A stretch of DNA of 64,000 nt, from the NCBI RefSeq assembly GCF_947179515.1, contig NC_067495.1, forward strand, positions 91,673,423-91,737,422, in the 5' to 3' direction. The stretch is from Apodemus sylvaticus (lineage: Eukaryota; Chordata; Mammalia; Rodentia; Muridae). This document shows, piece after piece, positions 37,093-51,500 of the stretch. Positions within the stretch are counted from its first letter, which is position 1, and every line of letters begins with the position of its first letter. The notes below the pieces were generated by a model, which worked only from the letters and a program-made list of their open reading frames with translations, was not told the DNA's origin and made no database searches. Position numbers and translations under genes: made by a program.

Positions 37093-38029
37093 AGGACTTA
37101 TGATACACTATTCTAAAAAAAATAAAAATAAAAATAAAATGTTTATGTTTTAAGATAAAAAAATGTGTTCTATAAATAGGGAAAGGCTGTGTACTTGATG
37201 AATCAGGGCAATTAAATATTCAAAAAGGCCTTTGTCATTTGGCTTAAGAGGTCAAACACAACAATGTATTTTCTAGGGTGAAGAGTGAGGTCTCACAACT
37301 AGGTTCCAACTTAGAAATTCAAAGCTCCAGGTGGAAGTAGGATGGGTGGCACAGTGCCCGTGGAAATGGCACCTGGCCTTTGCTCACAGCAACTAAGAGA
37401 AATGGCAAGTCAGAAGCAAAAAATGGCTGAAAGTTAAGGCAACATTGAGCTTTTTTCTAGAAGTAAAATATCTAGAGGAAAGTGAGTCTCTTCTAGTCTT
37501 GAAGCACCGAGAACTTAAGACTATGAACTAGAGTCCTGTCTTCAGTTCTGGGTGCTTCATTTTAGGGGAAAGTAATGAGCACAGACTTGTAGAAAACAGA
37601 AACATAGCACTAAACAAACCGTGAGTTCTGAGTAACCTCTGCACGTTTAATATGCAACATGGAGACTGTATTAATACTGATTGCGTACTAGAGGTTTGAT
37701 AAGAGAGCAGACTTAAGTGCCTTCACCCTACACACACACACACACACCTAACTATTGATGATGATGGATGTGTTAAATTGACTGTGGCAGTTATTATACA
37801 AGATGAATGTATATCATCACATTATGTACCTTAAACACATGCAATTTTGTCCATTAAATATTTTAAAATAAGAAAATTCCCCCAACTATGTCACACGGGG
37901 AATGATAAAAAGAGCCAAATTTGATTAGATGAAGAAGGCTAATTGTCTTTCTCTCTCCAGATCACTTACTTGTAAAACAAAAACAGGCAAATAAAACCTT
38001 TAGACTCTCCCTAAAGGCCAGTGGGGGAA

Positions 38030-38210
38030 AAATTTCTTTTTTGTTTTTGTTTTTTTTTTGTTGTTGTTGTTGTTTTTTTTTTGGTTTTCTCAGGACAGGG
38101 TTTCTCTGTGTAGCCCTGGCTGTCCTGGAACTCACTCTGTAGACCATGCTGGCCCCAGAAAAATCCCCAAGTGCTGGGATTAAAGGCATGTGCTACCACC
38201 GGTTGGCTAC
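38030..38210 (-). repeat. B1 SINE with internal deletion
   Basis: Inverted, caggacagggtttctctgtg to gcatgtgctaccaccggttg. The middle (tcagaaatccgcctgcctct region) is lost. Its tail is TTG/T-rich. Confidence 0.88.
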
Positions 38211-38219
38211 CAGTGAAAC

Positions 38220-38385
38220 TTTTTTTTTTTTTTTTTTTTTTGGTTTTTTGGATTGGGTTTCTCTGTGTAGCCCTGGCTGCCCTGGAGCTCACTCTATAGA
38301 CCAGACTGGTCTCAAACTCAGAAATCTACCTGCCTCTGCCTCCCAGAGTGCTGGGATTACAGGCGTGTGCCACCACTGCCCGGCC
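38220..38385 (-). repeat. B1 SINE with (T)23 tail
   Basis: Inverted, ttgggtttctctgtgtagcc to gtgtgccaccactgcccggc. Confidence 0.9.
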
Positions 38386-38689
38386 AGTGAAACTTTTTAA
38401 GGGACTAGAGAAAAGAAAATCCTGCTGGACATCAACTGGCGGGTTGGTAAAGAAATGTAGCAGACAATGACATTATTATTGCCTTAACCCCAGGAGATCA
38501 TCTAACAAAAAACGGGGGTGAATAAAGTGTCAGCTTGTTTCCGGAGCGTTATGCAAGCAGGATACTTCAGGGTCTCTTACCATTAGCTCCTATGCCACTG
38601 CTGCCCCCTTCTGCATTCTGCCCATTTGTCTACCCGTAGTTTCCTCTCCCTATATAATATACTGGCTAAGGCTAGGGCTATATCGTAAT

Positions 38690-38805
38690 ATATGGCTTAA
38701 TTCCAGCTTCAAAATAACAATGCGTGTAACTTTTGGATTAGTGCATTCAAGGCCTCACATGCCTCAGTCTCCTCATTTGGTAAATGCTAGGAATAGTAAG
38801 CAGCT
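38690..38805 (+). repeat. MIR-like fragment
   Basis: Contains cctcagtctcctcatttggt, a MIR core phrase. Confidence 0.4.
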
Positions 38806-39009
38806 CCTGAGATGAACAGGATTCAAAGATCTAGGCATAAGTCAAGCAAAGCTGCATGTACCTGCAGCCTCCCCCACTCAGGACAAGGATCAGAAATTCA
38901 CAGCCATCTTCACCTGCGGAGGTGATTTTAAGCACAGCCTGGGATTAGCGAGGCCCTGTGTTGGGAAGATAGCTATTATGATACACCGGCCATGAGAGTA
39001 ATATTATGT

Positions 39010-39185
39010 GATGTTAAAAGGAAACTAGGTTCTGGAATCATAACATGTGGGGTGTGCATTCTGAACACACTGCTACTGACACTGGACAAATGGTTTCACA
39101 TGCCACTGGGAAACACCTCATCTGGAAAATGGAAGGAGGATTACTATCTTTCTCTTAGAATTACTCTGAAAATCTACTTTAAAAC
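39010..39185 (+). repeat. MIR SINE
   Basis: It has gttctggaatcataacatgt, acacctcatctggaaaatgg and ggattactatctttctctta. A MIR-type end (ttaaataaacatgtg) lies at 39,480-39,495. Confidence 0.5.
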
Positions 39186-39942
39186 TCAGCACCCTTCAGC
39201 CTTTCTCTGCTGGGCTATTTTGAAACGCTATGCATGCCTGCGGTCACATATTCGGGGAAGCAAAGTGCTGAAGTATGTTTTCTTTGTTGACCCAAGTACT
39301 TTAGAAGCTGGGTAAGTTCATTGTCAGTTTTCAGAACCAAATCAGCCAATTAAGTTCCTCAGATAAAAGGCCGCTGCTTTGTTCCTTTGCTTCAATGTAC
39401 TTAGCCTGGAATTAGACATTGACGAGTACATTCAATAACCTTGTTCTGCTCCTACAACATTGTCTGAAACAGAATAGACATTAAATAAACATGTGGACCC
39501 ATTGATCACATGAGAAACAAACTGAAGCCATTAGCTCTGTCCCAGGGCTTCCTTAAGCCACACTTCGCTGCGAACGATCATCCTAGTCTCCTTGAAGTCG
39601 AACAAGAATGTTACGCAGAGGTAAAGGACCCCCTCAACTTGATCCTAGTCCCGGTTCTGCTCCAACACTGGTGATTAGAGTCTAGGAAGAGAACTGCTTT
39701 CTTCGCGTAAGCTACTAAATTGCACTGTCTACCAACAGGGATAAAGCAGTTACTGTCGCTGTGCGGGAGGAAATGGAGCCGATTGCAGCGGACCAGACCC
39801 TAGGCGGAGCCTCGGCTGAAACTCAAGTCTGCAGCTAAGAGAAATCATCCACCCATACGAGGGCGCTGTGCTGAGATCCCTACAGACAGACTCTATGCTT
39901 GCTGTCTCCCACGGCTCAGAGGAAGTGCACATAGGCACCTCC

Positions 39943-39975
39943 TATAAACTTCCTCTGCTGCTCTGTCCTCTCTCT
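39943..39975 (+). promoter_or_regulatory. Rpl36a: Rpl36a core promoter: TATA-like box and 5' TOP tract
   Basis: TATAAA at 39,943-39,948 lies at the expected distance before the pyrimidine tract at 39,963-39,979. The 5' TOP motif places ribosomal-protein mRNA translation under mTOR/LARP1 control, which is family knowledge. The exact start site is inference. Confidence 0.5.
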
Positions 39976-40002
39976 TTCTGAGCTGAAAGCGCTCCTGCGA
40001 AC

Positions 40003-40005
<3 letters not shown>
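39970..40005 (+). other. Rpl36a: Rpl36a exon 1 (5' UTR plus ATG)
   Basis: The exon ends with the start codon at 40,003-40,005. The transcription start is inferred from a TATA-like box 25-30 bases upstream and a pyrimidine run, ctctctttctg, typical of 5' TOP ribosomal-protein mRNAs. The left boundary is approximate. Confidence 0.65.
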
Positions 40006-42030
<2,025 letters not shown>

Positions 42031-42051
<21 letters not shown>

Positions 42052-42150
42052 GCTGATTTTGTTATGGCAACAATAGAATCATGACCTTTCACCCCCTTTG
42101 ATTGATTGTATTTGTTTTTTTGGAGGGGAATAAAAATTTTTTCAGAAATT
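42031..42150 (+). CDS. Rpl36a: Rpl36a exon 5 (last codons and short 3' UTR)
   Basis: GQVIQF and TAA occupy 42,031-42,051. A 3' UTR of roughly 100 bases follows, with AATAAA at 42,129-42,134. The cleavage position is approximate. Confidence 0.9.
42129..42134 (+). terminator. Rpl36a: Rpl36a polyadenylation signal AATAAA
   Basis: This canonical hexamer lies 78 bases after the stop codon, a spacing usual for ribosomal-protein genes. Confidence 0.75.
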
Positions 42151-42397
42151 ACCTGGGAGTTTGTGCTTTGGTACCTGATCGCTACTTTAGGATTGAATCT
42201 TGCTGAGTGGTGTGAAATGTGGCTAGTCACTGGGATCCTACTTGCTGTTAAAATCCATGGGTTACAGTCCAGGCTTTTATCCCCCTCCCAGTCCACCCTC
42301 TGAATACTGCACATCCCATACCTCCATATTTCAAGACCTGTAACAAACACATAATCCTTGCTTCGGGCATTCAGTAAGGAAGTATTTCTGGCCTTGA

Positions 42398-42465
42398 ACT
42401 ATACTTGCCATTGCCTCCCAAGTACTGGGATTAAAGACCTACCACACTCAGCCTGGCACCTAGCA
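42398..42465 (-). repeat. B1 fragment
   Basis: Inverted B1 left half, tgcctcccaagtactgggat to cacactcagcctggc. Confidence 0.6.
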
Positions 42466-42522
42466 GTTTTTTAACTGAGGATTCCACAAAACAGTGATTT
42501 GTGTCTAGTTGGCTTAGTTTTC

Positions 42523-42835
42523 ATTGCTGGCTCTTTGATTAAGAGCACTTGTTCTTAGCTGGGCAGTGGTGGCTCACGCCTGTAATGCCTCTGGGAGGCA
42601 GAGGCAGGCGGATTTCTGAGTTCAAGGCCAGCCTGTTTACAGAGTGAGTTCCAGGACAGCCAGGGCTATACAGAGAAACCCTGTCTCGGAAAAAAAAACC
42701 CCAAAATCCAAAAAAAAGCACTTGTTCTTGATAGAGGTCTCAGGTTCAGTTCCAGAAGATCCCATGCCCCCTTATGATTTCCTGGGCACCAGATATGCAT
42801 GTGGGACACAGGAAAAACACTCTCGAACCACATAC
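42523..42835 (+). repeat. B3 SINE split by a B1 insertion
   Basis: The B3 head (ttgattaagagcacttgttc) resumes after the B1 with gataggggtct-like sequence, gttcagttccagaagatccc and ggcaccagatatgcatgtgg. The B1 occupies about 42,557-42,716. A perfect 13-bp duplication, agcacttgttctt, flanks it (42,544-42,556 and 42,717-42,729). Confidence 0.85.
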
Positions 42836-43124
42836 AAAATCTAAAGTTTGGTTTAGATTGGTTTTTGGTTTCTGACCTAGCTGTAATGATTTCAGTGGAA
42901 AATAACCTGCTTCAGGGTTTTGAAGGCTAAAATCAACCAGTATAATGGGAAGCATCTGTTATGGTCCCTGGCACAGTAGTATCCAATTAATTTCAAAAGC
43001 CTACCTTGGAAAATTTTAAGAGCAATGCCTTTGTTTAAAGGGGAAATTGAGGGAAGGGCATTTGGTCTTTAGCAAAACCAGGCACTTACACAGATCACAG
43101 CCTTTAAAGATAAGATAATATAGT

Positions 43125-43385
43125 TTATCTTTCTAACCTAAGCAAAACAGTGCCTGAGGGATTTATTCGAGTTTTTAAGGTTACAGTCCATTCATAGAAC
43201 CCTAGGCGGACTTTCTCGGGGAGAAGCTGAGTGATGATGCAGCCAGGATTGCAGGCAAGTCCTCTACCCAGGGAAGAAATTTGGATGATGTAAGAAAGAG
43301 GGCCACCGATCTCCTGCAGGTTCCTTACAGCCACAGCCCAGGCTAGGTTTGAGAGTGGTCGTTCCCAAACCTCGATGTGGTTTTC
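43125..43385 (-). CDS. Gla: Gla exon 7 (C-terminal beta domain and stop)
   Basis: The exon has 261 coding bases, codons 334-419 plus TAA. It encodes ENHIEVWERPLSNLAW through PSGTVLLRLER. An AATAAA hexamer lies inside the coding sequence at 43,162-43,167 on this strand, upstream of the stop codon (see findings). Confidence 0.95.
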   Translation of the reverse strand, partial: ENHIEVWERPLSNLAWAVAVRNLQEIGGPLSYIIQISSLGRGLACNPGCIITQLLPEKVRLGFYEWTVTLKTRINPSGTVLLRLER

Positions 43386-45559
43386 CTGAAAAGCCAAGAA
43401 AAGAAGCATGAACGTGTGGTAACCTCATCACTAGCCGTATTTGATGTATTTGATATTCAGCCTTATTAGCAGAACTATCATGCCCTTGGAGAAAAAATTA
43501 AAATTAGCCCGCAGTACATTTTAGAAATTTAAAAGTAGTGCCGGGTGTGGTGGCACACACCTTTAATCCCAGCACTCCAGATGCTGGAGGCTGGTTCAAG
43601 GCCAGCCTGGTCTATAGAGGGAGTTTCAATATAGTCAGGACTAATAGAAGAAACCTTGTTTTAAAACACAAAATGACTTAATCCACCAGGACGGTTCATA
43701 TACTTCTAGGAAAGTCTCTAAATCTACTTTTCTTTTGGCTTCTGTAGTTCAAATTCTGGCTATGTGTTCTTATTGATTGAAGTATGTCCACCCAGGGTGT
43801 GGATTTTATGCTTAAAGGCTCGCCCTGTTAAAGGCTCTGGGCCACACTGCGATCCCAAACACCTGAGTGTAGTTGTCAGCTGGCTAATAAAGACTTAAAT
43901 CTGTGTCAAGAGTAGTCTTTAACTACAGGATAGCCCACAAGAAGCCAGGCCAAAAGAGCTACTTCCAGGACAGCCGGGACTATAACAAAAATTCTGTCTT
44001 TTGAAAGTAGTACTTCAGGCAAAAGCCTTTTTAACCACTCTGTCACCAACTCAAGGGAAAAATAACAGAGCAAAAGGTCAGTCGTGTCCTCACTTAGCAG
44101 AGTTAGGCTTGAGATAATTTTGTACTTGAGTATTAAAAGGCCATCACAAAATACTTCAAATCATACATGTCAATGGAGGATATGTGCCTGGGTAATTTTT
44201 TCCCAAGAAACATTACTTACCTTTCTAAAACAGTACCCCTGCTTGCCCAAGGGGTCTTGGTTGATGGCAATTACATCCTCATTCTGAAGTAGAGCTTTGG
44301 CTTGAGGGCTGATTTGTCGGAGGTCATTGGACATGAGTAGAGGCGCTGCCATGATGGCCCAGAGGGCCATCTGCGTTACCTGCTGGTCCCAACTGAGGCC
44401 AAAGTTGCCAATCACTAACTAGGACAAAGAGGAGTATAAGTCAGATGGGAGGACATTCAACTGATTGGGTTTCTGTTGTTTGTTGGGGACACAGAGGTCC
44501 TTGTCTGAAAACCAGGAATGTTAAATACACTGGGCCCTCTTCTCAATGGAGGTGATAAAATACCAGTTTTCATGCCCAGAAGGCTGGGAGTAGATTTTTT
44601 TTTTTTTTTTTTTTTTTTTGTCAACAACCAGGTGGTGACCTTTTTGCTATCTGTGGAAGCAGACCTCACCCAAATTCCCCAGGACGGTTATCTCACACCC
44701 TTCCCTCCCTAGATCATTACCCATCCTTAGGGGAGATGTCACATGTACTTTATGGCCTGCTGACCCTCTGTGCTATAGGTCAGAGACCACACTAGATTTT
44801 AGGCCTCTTGACTATTCAACCCACTCTCGGTCAGAAGGACTGTGTAAAAGAGTTTCTAAGTAGCTACACCTTGAGCTTTATTGTGCACCTAGAATCAGAC
44901 AGACTGTTGCCTGGAAACCTTTTTCCAAACGGCACCTAGTTTTAAATATGCTGACAATGGCGTTAGACTCCCCAAAGTCTGACCCAGGTTGACAGAGTTA
45001 ATAAGCACCAGGCTTTCTTTCTTTTCTTCTTTTTTTTCTTTTTTCTTCTTCTTTTTTTTTTGGTTTTTTCAAGACAGGGTTTCTCTGTGTAGCCCTGGCT
45101 GTCCTGGAACTCATGTTTTAGACCGCGCTGGCCTTGCGAACTCAGAAATCTGCCTACCTCTGCCTCCCAGGTGCTGGGATTAAAGGCATGCACCACCACC
45201 ACCCGGCTGGTGAGTTTTCATTCTTTTCTCTTCCATGGGTTCAAGTTCCTGCTTGGATACCTGCAGGAACCCCTCAAAAGTTGTTTTTTCTTTTCTTATT
45301 TTGGAGATAAGGTCCAAGGTAATCTTTCAGCCTTGATTTTGGAGCAAATCTCCTGTCTTAGCTTCTGGAGTTCTGAGACTCCAAGCAACTACACAATGCC
45401 TGCTGGAACATTTTTAAAAAGCTACCTCCTAGCCAGGCAGTGGTGGCACATGCTTTAATCCCAGCACTTGGGAGTCAGAGGCACACTGATTTCTGAGTTC
45501 GAGGCCAGCATGGTCTGAGTTCCAGGACAGCCAGGGCTACAGAGAAACCCTGTCTCGAA

Positions 45560-45592
<33 letters not shown>

Positions 45593-48500
45593 GCTACCTC
45601 TTAAATGGGGAGGGTTCAGGTCTTTACCATGTCTGGGTCATTCCAGCCCCCTGGTCCAGCAACTTCAACAATCTCCTGCTGGTTAGTTACTGTCCAGGCC
45701 AAGATATTCTTTATGCTTTCCCAGGAATCATAAACATCATCAAAATTTCTCCAATGATTGCAGTAATATTGGATATCTGTATAATTGGGCTGTAAAAAGA
45801 CAGAATACTAAACAATAAAAATAAAGTCTGTAAAGTTATTGAGATACTTTCAAACATGATAAAATTGAAATCTGAAACATGTAAATTGTGGAATGAACCA
45901 GTGTGTAGATTCACGGGTATGACATCTAAGGTCTAAAATGCTGAGAAAAAGTTAGACTGTCTAAAGTTCAAGAAAACTGTGGATTCATTTCATACATACT
46001 TAAAGACCTACCCTTCTGGAAACCGAACAGTTAATGTCTAGATAATGAGTGGGCAGAGACTATTTTAAAGTAGAGAAGACCCAAGCCTGGAACATCTGGT
46101 CAGATTTCAATGTTCACTAGCCAACCCTTTTTAAAATCTTGGCGGGAGACGTGAAAGAAACAATAAGCAAGTACATCATCACAGGCTTATATGAAAATGT
46201 CTGTGTGACCCATTACTATCCATGCACAGTGCATATATACCACAATGGGGTAAATATGGTATATATGATGTACAGAAAGGAAAAAGTGCCGTGCTGGAAA
46301 GATCTGTTGGAGGCTAGAGGCAGGCAAGAAGCATGCTGACGGACTTCTGAGTTTATTCTAAGTGCAACGGAAAGTCAGTTACATGCAAGGAGGAGACAGA
46401 TGGGAGGCCCTTGACAAGTTTTTCAGGAGACAGTTCTGCTGCTGTCTGGAAAATGGTGGGGGTAGGAAAGGGAGCAGAAGTAGAGAGATGAGGCTGTCAG
46501 AGCAGGCTGGGTGAGTTGGGACTGGCCTGGAAGGCCAGTGTGGATGCAATGACAGGAAGTCTTGGTGTCAAGAGAGACTCCAGAGCGAATTCTGCAGGAT
46601 TGCTGGTGGGCAGGAAGTGATCAGTGAAAGAAAAGGGGAAAAAAATCAAAGATGGTTTCCTAGTTGGTGGAAGCTTAGGTCATAATCACAAGCAGTGGGG
46701 ACGGGGAGAAGTGCATTTTTATACTCAAGCCCTGAAGTTTAGATTCTGGGCTCACTAGCTTACCTTATGAAAGGGTCTCAAGTAAAGTGGCCACTCACAG
46801 GAGTAAACAATGCTTCTGCCAGTCCTGTTCAAGGCCAAGGACATGTACTTATAACCTGTATGAGGAAAACAGTGGGTAAATAAGGGAAAGCAGGGATTTC
46901 CAGCCAGTGCTGTGTATCTCAAGAGGCCACTTAGAAAGTCCATGCTTATATTTTAAACTAGTGACAGGGACAGGTTGCTCTCTGCTTAAATTGCTTACAT
47001 TGTGACTATTGGGTTGCTCTGAGGAAGTGGTACCGAGACACTAGACCCAGAGAGAAAAGATAGGAGTCAGATGCTTCTCCATCTGGGCTCTCACAATGTC
47101 AGATCTAGTTATAATTAATAATTATAATGTATTCTCAGAGTCCTTGACTCAAAAGTGCACAGTATATGTCACATGCCATGGTAGGCATGTATGAATTCCA
47201 CATAGTTGAATAAATGATGGAGACAACTTCTTTGGCTGGGCAGTGGTGGCACATACTTTGAATCCCAGGCCTTAGGAGGCAGAGGTATGATGTGAGTTCA
47301 AGGCCAGCCTGATCTACAGAGCTGGTTCCAGGACTGCCAGGGCTACACAGAGTAAGAAAGAAAAAAAGAGAGATGAGGAGAGATTAGATCTTTGGAGGCT
47401 CAGCTTACTGATGGCCTTAAGTTCTTTTTTTTTAAATATTTATTTATTATATGTAAGTAAACAGATCTCTTTATGGATGGTTGTGAGCCACCATGTGGAT
47501 GCTGGGATTTGAACTCATGACCTTTGGAAGAGCAGTCAGTGCTCTTACCCGCTGAGCCATCTCTCCAGCTCCTGGCTTTAAGTTCTTGTTTCTAGCTAGA
47601 TCTTTTACTTGATGTTAACCAAAAGGCCAAGAAATAATTAGGGCTAAATCTCTTGAAGAAAACATACCATTTAGGCAAATGAAATGGTCCAGCTAGCAAA
47701 GGTCCTACTGCCAAGTCTGACGACCTGAGTGAGTTTGATCCCTGGGACTCATATGGTTGGAAAGTGAGAATGGATCTCTGCAAGATGTCTTCTTGACTTC
47801 TCAACAGGCACCACAGCACATACACCCCCACAAATACAGTCACATGCACTATACATCATTCTTACTTTGTTGATTTTAACATAATTTTTAAAATACAATT
47901 AAAAAAAAAGAAAAGAAAGAAAGAAACATACCATTCGCCAAGGATACCAAACTGTCACAGTAACAACCATCAAATTTTAGCAGATCTACACCCCAGTCAG
48001 CAAATGTCTGGGCATCAATGTCATAGAATCCAAAACTCCCGGGGAAACCTGCACAGGTTTTGTTCCCAACATCTGCATAAATCCCTAACTTCAATCCTTT
48101 GCTGTGGACCTAAAATGAGAAGAAAGATGGACCACATTAGCAAATCAACCTGGAATTAGTAAAAAAAAAAAAAAAAAAAAAAAATAGTGGGAGGGCCACT
48201 TACTAAGACTAAGAAGAGATGTGCGCTTCTCCAGGTCTAAAGGACCCGCACACCAGTTTTTAAGCTGAGTTTGTGGGAAACAGGGAACCGATCCTCCAAT
48301 TTTGCTAAGGCAGTTGTTACTATGCATGTGAACTGTAGCACAGAAGTGAGGAAAAGGCTATGACTGCTTTAACATTCCTCATGGGATCCCAAACAGTCTC
48401 TTTCCTGAACAGTGATAGGTTTGTCTTGAGAAAGGGTGACAGCATTTCAGCTAAGCCTCTCTTGACACTCCTCCAGTCTTGGCCTTCCTGGTGACTGTCA

Positions 48501-51500
48501 GGGTGAACTCAGGTAGAACAAGGATCCCAGTAAGTTGTCCTATCCTCTGACTCTTGATGTCTCCTTTAGCAGTTTTCCAGCTGCTAAACTCCCAGTACTT
48601 GCTCATTGGTTGTACAATCTCACTGGTCCATTTGGTTTGGAACGTGACCCTTTTTCCTACAGTACTGAATAAAATCTGCTTCATTTCCTTTAGCTAGTAT
48701 CAGGCCTCATTTGTTTTCAATAGTCTCCACAATATTTGTTTTTATCCTTTAAAATTCGCTAAGTATATAGTTCAACTATATACTACAATAGCCTCTCGTG
48801 AAGTACAAGCATGCATGTCACAGCCATGTTTGACTTTCTCCTAGAGATTCTGTGGTTTCAGCAAAAACTATTTCACCAAGACAGTCCCTGGGAGCTATTG
48901 TGAAATGTTTATAGGTTGATGTGATGGTAATTCCACCTGGTAAGCACCATAATTTATTGTTCAGACAACATTACATTTTCAAAGTATCACGTGGTATGTT
49001 TCATAATAAGCCTTAGTAAAGCCATAAAAAAATAAACAAGCAACTCTAAACTCACGTAATTAGCTAGATGTTTGATCCCACTAGGAAAGCGTTGGGGGTC
49101 TGCCTGAAGCCGGCCCTTTGAATCCCTTTCAGGAGCCATCCAGCAGTCATCTATGCAGAGGTATTCATAACCTGCGTCCCTCCAGCCATCAGAGGCCATG
49201 AGCTCTGCCATCTGCATGAACAGTTGCTCACTGAAAAAGAAATTCAAGCACTCATTCCAATTCGTTAGATGAATACTTCAGTGCTCCCATTTTAAGGCGC
49301 CTTGGGATTTCACAGTTTCTAAAAATGCACTAACACTGTGGTAGTAATCACAACCTGTATGAGGTAAAAGGAACCATCCTTCCAGTTACTCCTCTTCCCC
49401 ACCCCCCCACTTCCTCTGACCCAGAACTCACAGAAGAGGTGGGGCCTTCAGTAAGAAACAAAAACTCTAAGAATGCAACACATGACAAAACTGAAAAGCT
49501 ATTGTAACTGACAAGCTGTAGTGACACAGGCTTGTAATCCTGGCTATTGAGGAAACAAAAACAGGAAGATCTGAAGGAGAAAGGTCTACTGGCCTACATA
49601 TGAGAGAAATCCCAGCAGAGAAGGGTGAGTATGATAAACAGCTTCTTTTGGTGTCAGTTTTACTTACGTAGGGAAAACAATCTCATTCATAATAGCAAGG
49701 GGGGGGGGAAGAGACAGAAAAGGCTAGGATGCCTAGAGATTAATATGTTTATCAACCATATGTTAAAACTATTCTGTTCCTCAATGGCTTGAATAAATGG
49801 AGAAACAGTATCTTACTCTTGGATCAGGAAACCTTGAACAAATCCCAAAAAGACTTTTGAAGGAATTTGGCAAGATTTAAAGAGCTCACCTCAAAGATGA
49901 AATGCTTATGCTCTATAAAAGAAATGAAGCTACTGTAGGCACGGCTTTTAGAATACAAATATTACTGTGATTCAAGACTTCTGAAACAGAGCCATCTATC
50001 TCATCTACCTCATGTGTGAATCTTCTAGCTTCCCTAAAGGATACAAAGTTTCACAATCACCAACACCCTCGTTTTTTTTTTGTTTGTTTGTTTGTTTTGT
50101 TTTGTTTTGTTTTGAGATGGTTTCTATTTGTAGCTCTGGATGTTCTGGAATTCGCTCTGTAGACCAGGTTGGCCCTTGAACTAACAGAGATCTGCCTGCC
50201 TCTGCTTCTGCCTCTGGAGTACTGGGATTAAAGGTCTGTACCACCACACCTGGCTCACAGTCACATTCTTATAAAAAGCCACCATCCCTCTGGAATGCTA
50301 TTTCAGTCAAACTGAGTCTTTGTTTCCTATTGGCAAACTTACTCTGCACTCAAATCAAATGCTATTTGCCTTTTGTTTTAACTTTGATTTCTTGGTATAA
50401 TACTTCAAAGCCAGAAATAAAGAAAGAATTGATATGTCCCATTATATGAATGTCAAAATAACTCATTGTTAAGAACCACCTGTGTCTACAATAGATGCTA
50501 GACCAAAACAAATGGAATAAAAGAGAAACTCAAACGATACAGTTAAAAAAAAAAGGAAATCCATTGAAGCAACAATTCAAGGAGCCGATTTAAAATAGGA
50601 AAAGACATTAACCCTCCTTAGTAATTAATTACAATAATGTACATAAGAAGGCTTGGGGTGTAGGTCAGTGCCAGAGTATTTCATAACATGTTAAATCCTG
50701 GGACCAAGTCCCACAGGGGCAGAAAAAATACTTAAATAATAACACAAAGCAGATTGGCAAAAGTTCTAAAAGAGTGACAAAACTTGGGCTGGAGAGATGG
50801 CTCAGCGGTTGACAGCCCTGACTACTCTTCCAGAGGTCCTGAGTTCAAATCCCAGCAACCACATGGTGGCTTACAACTATCTGTAATGAGATCTGACACC
50901 CTCTTCTGGTGTGTCTGACGACAGCTACAGTGTACTTACGTATAATAATAAATGAATCTTGGGGCCGGAGCGAGTGGAGCCGGAGCAAGCAGAGGTCCTG
51001 AGTTCAATTCCCAGCAACCACATGATGGCTCACAACCATCTGTTCAGCTACAGTGTACTCATGTACATAAAATAAATAAATCTTAAAAAAAAAAAGAATG
51101 ACAAAGCTCAGGGTTGGCTACATTGCTGTGAAAAGAGGCAAGATGACACACCATGGGTGTGCACATACATCTGCAAAATCTTGGTTAATGACTGTTTTAA
51201 GATTATCAGAATAATCATATCTTTACACCCTTAAATTAGTTTTCAGAGAAAACAATGAAGCCTGGTGTGGTAGCTTTTGTTATCTCGGCACTTGGGACCC
51301 GAGGCACTAGATCAGCCAGGCCCCCAGAGGCCCACCTTTCTCATTAAAAAAAAAAAAAGAAGCATTAAAGAAAAGAACAAAATCAGGTAGAGGATGCACA
51401 AAAATTGAAGAACATTAATAGCTCTTAACAGAGGACTGCACAAATGAATTATGGCATATACAGAGACTTGAATTTATCAAATTCTTACTCTGTAGTAGGT

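Larger units (their letters stand above)
35311..39942. other. Btk-Rpl36a head-to-head intergenic region
   Basis: This 4.7-kb region separates the divergent starts of Btk and Rpl36a. It contains a 5'-truncated L1, three B1 copies, one B3A, and three MIR-like stretches at 38.7-39.5 kb. The parts 35,310-35,790, 35,900-36,640, 37,100-38,030 and 39,500-39,940 look single-copy. I see no coding gene. Confidence 0.7.
42151..43124. other. Rpl36a-Gla tail-to-tail interval
   Basis: The two genes converge here. The interval holds a short B1 relic and a B3 with a B1 inserted in it. I do not find a clear AATAAA on the minus strand in the first 250 bases after the Gla stop. Confidence 0.65.

Noticed and set aside
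50788..50962. tRNA-like A and B boxes in B2, B3 and ID elements
   Set aside because: They are SINE heads derived from tRNAs. No segment folds into a full tRNA with intact anticodon stem and acceptor pairing by eye.
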